A DNA stretch of 64,000 nt from JAMQKA01 sp031569985 (GTDB lineage Bacteria > Bacteroidota > Rhodothermia > Balneolales > Balneolaceae), in assembly GCF_031569985.1 (NCBI RefSeq), contig NZ_JAMQKA010000033.1:1-64000 (forward strand), read 5' to 3'. Both the position numbers and the translations under genes were made by a program. Below, one piece after another: positions 1 to 7,800 of this stretch (positions within the stretch are counted from its first letter, which is position 1; every line of letters begins with the position of its first letter). The notes beneath the pieces are model-generated. The model saw only the letters and a list, made by a program, of their open reading frames with translations. It did not search any database and was not told where the DNA came from.

Positions 1-18
1 AGGCCGATATTTCGGCCT
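1..18. repeat. perfect hairpin at window edge
   Basis: AGGCCGA and TCGGCCT flank a TATT loop, a perfect 7-bp stem. It lies just past the stop of the response regulator gene on the minus strand, so it could be part of its terminator. The sequence beyond the window edge is needed to see whether a T-run follows. Confidence 0.4.
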
Positions 19-63
19 AAAACGAAAAATGCAAGGTGCATTTATGGATTATTTTGCCGGTTT

Positions 64-1500
64 TTACCTATTTGTACCCGCAAAATTAAACACGACCCAA
101 ATCGGCAGGTAATTCAAAGGCCTCTTTCGAATGGTTCGGTCAGAAATTCCGAGTATTTTGGCAGCCTCTTTTTGGTTTCCCTGAGTGTGTTCGAGTGCCT
201 TTTTTATCAGCTGCAGTTCCATATCCTCAATCGACATCAGGGGCAGGTCGGAAAGTACTTCCCCGCTTACTTCAATGTCTACTTTGGCGAATAGGTTTTT
301 CACCACGTGGTTCATGGTGATGACCGAACTGTCCTGGGAAAGGATCACGCCCCGGTGAATTTTATTCTCCAGCTCGCGTACATTTCCGTGCCAGTCTTTC
401 CCCATCAGGTGGTCCATCAGTTCATCCGACACTTCTTTGTCTTCCAGATCGTACTTGTCTGTATAGTGGTTCACAAAATGCTGAACCAGCAGCGGGATAT
501 CGCCCTTTCGATTTCTCAGAGCCGGGATAGAGATCGGGAAAACATTGAGCCGGTAGTAAAGATCCTCCCTGAACTGGTCGTCTGCAATAGCCTGGGCAAT
601 ATTACGGTTCGAGGTAGCAATGATTCTGACGTCACATTGAACCGGTTTTTGGCTACCCACCCGGTAAAATTCTTTTTCCTGCAGTACGCGCAGGAGTTTG
701 GCCTGTACTGTTATATCAATCTCTGTTATTTCGTCCAGCAAAAGCGTGCCGCCATCAGCCTCGTGGAAAGCCCCTTCGCGGTCGGATATCGCTCCGGTAA
801 AGGCACCCTTCACGTGACCAAAAAGCGTACTTTCAACTAATTCTTTCGGGAGATTTGCACAGTTTATTTTTATATACGGCTTGTCAGAACGGGCACTTTT
901 GTCATGGATGAGGTGGGCGAATACTTCTTTCCCGGTCCCGCTTTCCCCCTGGATCATCACCGGGGCGTCGTTCTGTGCAATACTGGGCAGGATATTCAAC
1001 AATTTTTTTATTTGAGGGTCATCCCCGATAAACTTGATTTTGCCGGATGACGAAGAGGTTTCTGAATTGGCTTCGTCCTTCCCTTTTTTAGGAGTGGTGC
1101 GGTCAATCCTGTTGTTTTGAAATACGTTCAATTCAAAATCAGAATCAAAATAACGATCTACCCGAAACAGGATCTCCTTGGCCTTAAACGGCTTGGTGAT
1201 GTAGTCGAACGCCCCCTTTTGAAGTGCACGGACGGCATGTGCTACATTCCCAAAGCCGGTCATCATTATAACACCAGTACCCGGGTGGTTCTTCTGGACG
1301 TGCGAGAGGACATCATCACCCGTCATTTCATTCATTTTTACATCAGTGACTACTAAATCTACCGGATTCTCTTCCATGTGTGATGTTGCCTGCACCGGTG
1401 AATCAAATGCCGCAACATCATAATCATTCATAGAAAGGTTTTCCTGGAGGAAATCCAGCAGTAATTCGTCATCGTCTACTACAAGAACTTTACCCTTCAT
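64..1500 (-). CDS. sigma54-dependent response regulator, FleR/FlrC-like
   Basis: NtrC-family activator. The receiver domain (about 1-120) has the acidic pocket VVDDDE, phospho-acceptor Asp53 in VVTDVKM and the conserved Lys in TKPF. The AAA+ domain (about 155-385) has Walker A GESGTGKE (185-192), the sigma54-contacting loop GAFTGA (232-237) and Walker B GGTLLLDE. A Fis-type helix-turn-helix sits at the C-terminus (AAKILGISDRTIR). It is the last gene in the direction of a fliS-fliD operon, so it probably acts as a phosphorelay regulator of late flagellar genes, although it is 247 bp from the next gene and may have its own promoter. No cognate kinase is in the window. The last about 20 residues look unlike a normal Fis tail, and the neighbouring frame gives a plausible alternative ending, so a small frameshift near position 112 is possible. 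Confidence 0.9.
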   Translation of the reverse strand: MKGKVLVVDDDELLLDFLQENLSMNDYDVAAFDSPVQATSHMEENPVDLVVTDVKMNEMTGDDVLSHVQKNHPGTGVIMMTGFGNVAHAVRALQKGAFDYITKPFKAKEILFRVDRYFDSDFELNVFQNNRIDRTTPKKGKDEANSETSSSSGKIKFIGDDPQIKKLLNILPSIAQNDAPVMIQGESGTGKEVFAHLIHDKSARSDKPYIKINCANLPKELVESTLFGHVKGAFTGAISDREGAFHEADGGTLLLDEITEIDITVQAKLLRVLQEKEFYRVGSQKPVQCDVRIIATSNRNIAQAIADDQFREDLYYRLNVFPISIPALRNRKGDIPLLVQHFVNHYTDKYDLEDKEVSDELMDHLMGKDWHGNVRELENKIHRGVILSQDSSVITMNHVVKNLFAKVDIEVSGEVLSDLPLMSIEDMELQLIKKALEHTQGNQKEAAKILGISDRTIRKRPLNYLPIWVVFNFAGTNR

Positions 1501-1747
1501 CTACTACACTTCTCCGTTTAAATGAGCTCCAAGAATTGAGTTGTTCTACCCCGGGCAGATATTAAATAATTTTAATAGTAATTAAAAATATAAACTTATT
1601 TCGGGGGAATATTATAGGAAGGAGTAAAAACGATTTAATTATGGATTCAATTTATTCTTCAGTACTTAGTTGGTTGTTAATACGTAGCAATTTTCCCGTT
1701 AACGAGAGGTTGGAGTGCGGGATAGGTAACAGCCATTTGAGAGGCCT

Positions 1748-2101
1748 TTACGATCCGAGAATATCGTCGGCAATTTTCCCCCACACATCGGGATCGTTGA
1801 GCTTTTGGCCGATCTCGGTTTGTTGAGCAGCTTCGGCTGATACTTTTTTAGCCTCTTTGTACTCGTTTATCTTAGCTTTCATATCCTTCAGTCGCTCAGA
1901 AGAACCATGGTTCAGTTTCTCCAGCTCGAGCTTGGCAAAGAGCTTCTCGTTGTTAGAGTTGTAATTTTCAATTGACACCTTGTCGACAACCTTGCCGTCA
2001 GACTTGCCTTGAGCTGAATCAGAAGCTTCCTGCCCGCCTTTGGCAGCGTTTGTCTCGTTGATCTCGCCGTTTATGTGACTTGATAGTTTATTGATATTCA
2101 T
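1748..2101 (-). CDS. small flagellar-operon protein, possibly FlgM-like anti-sigma28
   Basis: A 117-residue charged, soluble protein without signal peptide or membrane segment. The start MNINKLS, a DKVSI segment near the middle and the ending DPDVWGKIADDILGS loosely recall FlgM, which has an unstructured N-terminal half and a short helical C-terminus ending in an IAD.LL-type helix. It lies 21 bp downstream of the FliT-like gene in the fliS-fliD operon, a sensible place for a sigma28 antagonist because the operon has a sigma28-type promoter. The match is weak and based on pattern only. An alternative is a FlgN-type chaperone or an unrelated small flagellar protein. Confidence 0.5.
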   Translation of the reverse strand: MNINKLSSHINGEINETNAAKGGQEASDSAQGKSDGKVVDKVSIENYNSNNEKLFAKLELEKLNHGSSERLKDMKAKINEYKEAKKVSAEAAQQTEIGQKLNDPDVWGKIADDILGS

Positions 2102-2122
2102 ATCTATGTCCTGTTATTCTCC

Positions 2123-2500
2123 TTAAAAGTACGAAATGTCGGGTTTGTTTAAAATTTGGTATCCGTCTTCTGCTTTCCGCCGTTTCGTTGCGTCTGCTAC
2201 TTTGTCTCGATATTGGTCGAGCGTCTCCTCGAGACCTTCCCGGATACGTTCGCTTAAATGATCAAATTCGTCAAACAGTAATTGCAGTTTCTTCTTTTCG
2301 CCGGCTGATAATGAACTTTCATCGCCATCTATCAATTTTTCCATCTTGTTAATATGATGTTGCCGCAGGTTAAACGTGTTGTTCAGGATTTCAGTCGAAG
2401 GTTTATCTTTTTCAAGTTCTGTTATAATTTTTTTACTGAGCCTGATCATCTGCTGTAGCTGCTGCTCCAGAAGGCTCATCCGGCTTGGAGATTGGTCCAT
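2123..2500 (-). CDS. FliT/FlgN-like flagellar chaperone
   Basis: A 125-residue all-helical, highly charged protein whose two long heptad-rich stretches (about 8-60 and 65-110) fit the short antiparallel-helix chaperones that bind FliD or hook-associated proteins before export. It begins 3 bp after the fliD stop, the standard place of fliT. No diagnostic motif can be named, so the assignment comes from size, predicted helicity and position. By analogy with FliT it would keep the FliD cap protein export-competent and might feed back on flagellar transcription; the latter is not visible here. Confidence 0.65.
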   Translation of the reverse strand: MDQSPSRMSLLEQQLQQMIRLSKKIITELEKDKPSTEILNNTFNLRQHHINKMEKLIDGDESSLSAGEKKKLQLLFDEFDHLSERIREGLEETLDQYRDKVADATKRRKAEDGYQILNKPDISYF

Positions 2501-2503
2501 ATC

Positions 2504-3907
2504 CTACAGTCCCAGTTGTGTTTGAATCCGGGTGACCTGGTTATACTGAAACTGTCCCTTTTGCTGAATCTGTTCCAGCTCTGCAAATATGGTCCGCTGC
2601 CGTTCCTCGTATTTTTGGAGATATTCATTCTCCGATTCAATGCGGTTTTCCAAAAATTCAATGTTCTGATCGATCCCATCCTCAAGCGTGGAAATGATGC
2701 CGTTGGATTTGGTATACGCTTCGGCCTGCGTTTTCATGCTCGATACAACCGAAGTATCGTCCGTAAATAGCTTGCTGACTTCATCCGGCCGCTCCGTCAA
2801 CATCTCCTCCAAAAGATCGGAATCTTCAATGACCATCTCACCGTCATTTTCAAAGCTAATGCCGATTTCAGTTAGGTTTTGCAATTCCCCATCTGCAGCC
2901 CCGCTCATATCTTTCAAAGCCGTCTGTCGCAGATCAGTAGAGAGGCCGCGAACGGATCGCATCTCCCGGAGTATGCCCCGGTTTCCACTTTCATCGATAA
3001 ACGTTTTGCTGCGTATCTTGCTGTTTAATTTGTTAAAGGCATTCATAAATCCTTCCACATTTTCTTTGGCTTTTTCCAGGTCCTTTTCAATCGTAATCTG
3101 TTCCTGGTTGCCGGTGTCATCAAGAAGGGTGAAGGTCATGCCTGATATCGCATCATCCACCGTGTTTTGACCGCGCGTAAAGGTGACCCCGTCAATCTTA
3201 AACTTGGCATCAAGGTCTGCGACGGCCGTGTCGTGCGTCATATTACCGGTCACTTCTGCCAATGCGCCGCTGGCATTGCTAAACTGGATTCGTTCATCAT
3301 AGCCTGTTTCCTGGCTTTTTATTGAAAACTGTACATTCCCGTCATTATCAGTCTGGAATACACTGGCTTCAGCTTCCTCACCCAGCAGATCGTTAATCTT
3401 GTCACTGAATGACTGTAGGATCTCTTCATTCGTCTTGTCCACTGTATTTCCACCACTGTCGGTTTTTGTGGAACTGACTGTGATTGTCTCTGTTTTATCG
3501 CCAATCGTTATATCCACCGATCCATCTCCAAATCCAGCAATATCACTGGCTGTCCCGTCGATCACCCCGGTCAGCATCGTATCGTTGTCGGCCAGCCGTT
3601 GCACGGTAATATCATAACTGGAGGGGTTGTCTAGCCCTGATGTAGAATCCACTTGTACAACCGAGTCGTCCGAGGTACTGGCCTTTAGCGGGGTTAATGC
3701 ATTATTGCCGGGATCCTGGATCTCCTCAATTTTGCTCTCAAACTCGGAAATTACAGAGCTTATCTCTCCCAGTGCAGACTGCTGGTCATTTTTGCTTCTT
3801 TTTTGGCTTTGGAGCTCATACTTTTGCTGGCTCTCCAGCTGTACGAGCTGTTGGATATATCCTTCATACTTGCCAGACTGCATTATGAGATTACTAATAG
3901 AGTTCAT
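2504..3907 (-). CDS. fliD: flagellar filament cap protein FliD (HAP2)
   Basis: Capping protein at the filament tip that folds and inserts flagellin subunits. The N-terminal coiled coil (about 12-60, YIQQLVQLESQQKYELQSQ) is followed by the FliD_N type region with LTPLKASTSDDSVVQV and SYDITVQRLADNDTM. The middle D2-D3 region is acidic and Gly/Thr-rich. The C-terminal helical domain (about 380-467) ends with the coiled coil and FNQVTRIQTQLGL-like tail typical of FliD_C. At 467 residues it is of usual family length. It sits 27 bp after fliS and directly before the FliT-like gene, and probably shares the sigma28-type promoter at 4308-4334. Confidence 0.95.
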   Translation of the reverse strand: MNSISNLIMQSGKYEGYIQQLVQLESQQKYELQSQKRSKNDQQSALGEISSVISEFESKIEEIQDPGNNALTPLKASTSDDSVVQVDSTSGLDNPSSYDITVQRLADNDTMLTGVIDGTASDIAGFGDGSVDITIGDKTETITVSSTKTDSGGNTVDKTNEEILQSFSDKINDLLGEEAEASVFQTDNDGNVQFSIKSQETGYDERIQFSNASGALAEVTGNMTHDTAVADLDAKFKIDGVTFTRGQNTVDDAISGMTFTLLDDTGNQEQITIEKDLEKAKENVEGFMNAFNKLNSKIRSKTFIDESGNRGILREMRSVRGLSTDLRQTALKDMSGAADGELQNLTEIGISFENDGEMVIEDSDLLEEMLTERPDEVSKLFTDDTSVVSSMKTQAEAYTKSNGIISTLEDGIDQNIEFLENRIESENEYLQKYEERQRTIFAELEQIQQKGQFQYNQVTRIQTQLGL

Positions 3908-3934
3908 GGTTCGCTCGGTTTATCTGGGTTTTAT

Positions 3935-4264
3935 TTATGCCTTGTCAATGGTGAGTCCATCCCTGTTCTCTCCGTTTGCGACCTCTTCCCATGCATCACG
4001 CAGGGGTTCCAGGATCTCCCTGATTTCTTCATACTCCTCCTTGCGAGAAAGGTCCTGGCAGTACTTGTATAGCTCAAACAGCTGGTCAGACGGTTCATAC
4101 TCGAAGTTCAGACTCTCTATCAGCGTGGAGAGGACATCTCTCAGCTTTTCTCCGTTTTTCCTGTAAGAAGCCTGAATTGCCAAATCGTACAGCTTAACCA
4201 CTATCTGTAAAGGAGACGCATTCAGGACTGCTTGCCTTTGATAAACTTGTTGTGGATTCTGCAT
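3935..4264 (-). CDS. fliS: flagellin export chaperone FliS
   Basis: Cytoplasmic chaperone that binds the C-terminal helix of flagellin and stops premature polymerisation. At 109 residues it is somewhat shorter than the usual about 125-130. The family signature is clear: an N-terminal YQRQAVLNASPLQIVVKLYD segment (families have Y.. ..V.TASPEQL..MLYDGAI) followed by a helical bundle with L..SLN.EYEPSDQLFELYKYC. It is the first gene after a sigma28-type promoter 44 bp upstream of its start codon. The flagellins it should serve are encoded at 21538-23507. Confidence 0.92.
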   Translation of the reverse strand: MQNPQQVYQRQAVLNASPLQIVVKLYDLAIQASYRKNGEKLRDVLSTLIESLNFEYEPSDQLFELYKYCQDLSRKEEYEEIREILEPLRDAWEEVANGENRDGLTIDKA

Positions 4265-4307
4265 AATTTTGTCTATTGATGTCGGTTTTTGGCTGTAGTT
4301 ATAAGCC

Positions 4308-4334
4308 TTATCGGCAACTTTTGTAGAAAGTTAA
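4308..4334 (-). promoter_or_regulatory. sigma28 (FliA)-type promoter for fliS-fliD operon
   Basis: Read on the minus strand this is TTAACTTT-N11-GCCGATAA. The -10 element matches the enterobacterial FliA consensus GCCGATAA exactly, and the -35 element differs from TAAAGTTT at two positions at the canonical 11-bp spacing. It lies 44 bp upstream of fliS, a class of gene normally under sigma28. Confidence 0.8.
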
Positions 4335-4813
4335 GTGCCATGAGAGAACTCTAATCTTTTATAGGATTCTCTAAAATTCCGGGTGTTGGCACAGTGTTCC
4401 CACCGGTGAATAATGCAATTAGCATGCCACCAATGTCGCCTCAATCCTTTGGCCCGATCGGTGCTCTCCCGACTCATGCTACAGTATCAGGAAATATAGC
4501 TGAGCGCTACCGAAGTCCTTTATGAATAGAATAGCTCGTATTCACAGTGATATCCGTGATTTGTTAACAGTTTCAGTATTAAAAGCGGAAAACTTTGGTG
4601 TCGCAAAGGAAATATTTGGAGTTGCAGGCTCTTCTTTTTTCGCGGAAAAGGTAAAAATCCAGGGCTGATATAAAGATTTATAGGAGTTAGGGGCTGACAG
4701 GTGATTTTTGAGAGGATGCAGAGGACGCATGGCATTTTTTTTGCAGAATCTATAGCTGTGGTTGCACAAAGCTGTGGCCGCATCAAACGGAAAAATAACC
4801 AGACCGGCACATT
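4335..4813. other. divergent intergenic region
   Basis: 479 bp between the sigma28-type promoter of the fliS operon and the start of the glycosylation island. No conserved gene or clear hairpin terminator was seen; short open frames here have no recognisable content. The promoter of the island should lie here, but no clear -35/-10 pair or sigma54 element could be chosen by eye. Confidence 0.5.
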
Positions 4814-7800
4814 TTGAAATCAAAAATCACACACGCACAGCAGCTTTTAGACCGACAGGCATCCGACAAGGCGATCCAGCTGCTCAGGCCTCTTATGGCA
4901 AAGAAGGGAGCGCCCTGGGCTATTTTTCACCTGATGGGTATCGCCCTGTTGCAAAAAGGGGAGCACGAGGCATCCGTGAAATGTCTACAAAAGGCCCTGG
5001 ACAGGGGCGGTGACGAGTCGGAGACCTATCACCTGTTGTCAGTTAATTATTACAATCTGGGCCGTTTTGAGGAGGCAGAGGAATTTGCTAAGGAGGCCCT
5101 GGATCGCCGAGATGATTTCTTGAAAGCGTGGGTGAATTTGGGGTCGCTTTATCGGGCCCAGGCGCGGTTGGAGGAGGCGCTGAAATGCTATCAGAAAGCC
5201 AATCAGCTTGATCCCCAAAATGCAGGCATCGCCTTCCGTATCGGCGCGATATACCGAGACCAGGGCGGGCTGGACAAAGCGCTCGAGCTGTTTGACATCA
5301 CCCTCCGGATCGAGCCGGACTACCTGGGGGCACTGCTGGAAAAAGCGGATATTCACAAAAAAAGACAGGATTACGAAGATGCGGAAGCTTGCCTCGATAC
5401 CGCACTTGAGCGGCACGGCGACTGCCTGGCCATCAGATTTAACCGTGCAGAAGTACTAAAAGACCAGGGCAAGTATGAAGAAGCGGTCGAGATCTTTGAA
5501 GAATTGCTCGAAAAGTACCCAGAACAGGGGGGCGTTCGTATAAATTACGCCCTTTGCCTGCAGGAGTTGGGACAGTTTGAGGAGGCAGAAGAAAACTACC
5601 TGGAAGTGGTGGAGCAGGGCGGGGATGCCGCCAACGCTTTTTCCAATTACCTGATGGGGATACATTACAATCCCAATCGGACCAAGGAGGAGATTTTTGA
5701 AGCACACCTGGAATGGAACGACAAATTCTTGCGGGATGTGGAGGCGGTCCGGCCACGGCCCGAAAACAAGAGTAAAGATAAGCGCCTGAGAATCGGTTTT
5801 GTCTCCGGCGGTTTTCGGAAGCACCCGGTAGGCTGGATGATTACCAAGGCACTCGAAAATCTCCCGGACGAGGAGTGCGAAATATATTGTTACACTACGA
5901 ATACCAGACATGACCCCATCACCAAGCGAATCCACGATGCAAGTGACAGCTGGGCTTCGGTTGTAGGTTACAGTAACGAGGTCATTGCCGGTATGATCCG
6001 TGAGGACGAGATAGATATACTGGTCGACCTTTCGGGGCACGCTGCCGACGGTTGCCTTGGTACCATTAACCGGGAGCCGGCGCCGATCATTGTAAAATGG
6101 GTGGGCGGCCTGTTTAATACCACAGGTCTGGATGCGGTGGACTTTCTCATAAGTGACTGGTATGAGACGCCGGAGGGAGAGGAAGAGTTTTATACCGAGA
6201 AGCTGGTGAGACTTCCGGATGATTACATCTGTTTTTTACCGCCGGATTATGCGCCGGATCGGCAGCCGTTGCCCGCCAAAGATAACGGGTATATCACCTT
6301 TGGTTGTTTCAATAATCCCTGCAAGGTCAACGACCAGCTTTTGGAGCGATGGGCGGCCATCATGCAACAGGTGTCGAAAAGCAGGCTTCTTCTGAAGAGT
6401 AAACAGTATGAAACACGTTCATTTACCAACCGGATTGTTGCTACGATGGAATCGTTCGGGATTGAGCGGGAGCGAATAATATTCAAAGGTCATTCTATCC
6501 ACCAAGATCACCTGGATTGTTATAATGATATTGACATCGCCCTTGATCCCTGGCCGTATTCTGGTGGACTCACTACCTGCGAAGCGCTTTGGATGGGTGT
6601 CCCGGTTGTGACGCTGCCCGGACCAACCTTTGCCGGAAAACACTCGGTTACGCACCTGAATAATGCCGGGCTGCCGGGGTTCGTGGCAGATAACTGGGAA
6701 GAATATATCGAAATGGCGGTCACCCTTGCTTCTGACGTCGAGAAGCTTACAGAAATAAGAAGCAGCCTGCGGGAGCAGGTGGCGCAATCCCCTATCTGCG
6801 ACGGCCGACGTTTTGCCGCCCACCTTTCCGTGGCCTTTCGGAAAATGTGGGAACAGCGGGTCGATGGATATGAAAAGAAGTTGGAGAATTGGCAGGATCA
6901 CATTGAAGTGGATCCGCTTTCGGATCAGGAGGTCGATGCGATCGTGGGATCTGTCTCCAAGCCGGAGACGCAGGAGGAAAATGAGATTGGTGAAAAAATA
7001 TTGATGAATGGTGCGTGCCAAAAGCAAACGGTGAAATCTGCAAAGGAAAAGTCCAAACCATATAAAATAGAGACTAAAGAAGGAGTTACCGTTGTCGCCC
7101 CGTCAGATTTGGAGCAGTTGACAACATTTGTATTGCTGGAGCAGGAGCAGTGGTTTGAAGAGGAACTTGCGTTTGCTACGGCCTACCTAAAGTCGGGGAT
7201 GAAAGCTGTTGATATTGGGGCGGGAGTTGGCTCGTATGCACTACCGATGGCTAAAAAGGTAGGTCATGAAGGACAGGTTTTTGCTTTTGAGCCCACCTCC
7301 GATACGAGAAAATTTCTTGAGTGGGGGAAGCTTGAGAATGGATTTGATCAGCTGGAAGTGATGAGCCAGGCACTTTCGGATGAAATTGCCCCGGCAACCT
7401 TTGCTGCGGGAGAGCCACCAGAGCAGAATAAGCTCGACGCGGATGGAAGTGAAGAAGTGAGTAAAACAACGCTGGATGCCTGGTGGCAGTTTACCGGACA
7501 ACCCAAAATTGATTTTATCAAGCTGGATGTCGCTGGGGATGAAGCAAAAGTAATTCTCGGCGGCAACAAGTTTTTGCAGGAAAACTCCCCGGTGATCCTG
7601 TTTGCAATTGCAAACCAAGGTGAACAGGACCGGGAAATTAAGGAGCTGCTCAAAGAACTTGGTTACCGGCTGTTCGAATATATCCCAGGTCCACAGCTGC
7701 TAACTGAGCACAATTCCGACCAGCCACTAGATTCGTATGCGATGAGTCTGGTGGCGTGTAAAGAGGAGACTCAGCAGGCGTTGCAAAAGTCCGGCTGGAT

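Noticed and set aside
1641..1826. Small plus-strand frame between the FlgM-like and regulator genes
   Set aside because: No domain; partly antisense to the FlgM-like gene.
3627..4166. Antisense open frame over fliD and fliS
   Set aside because: Lies opposite two well supported flagellar genes; Ser/Leu-rich shadow composition.
4385..4410. Possible sigma54 promoter (TTGGCACAGTGTTCC)
   Set aside because: The -12 GC dinucleotide is missing at the required spacing.
5456..7027. Several minus-strand frames inside the giant glycosyltransferase
   Set aside because: Explained as shadows of a long gene with clear conserved domains.
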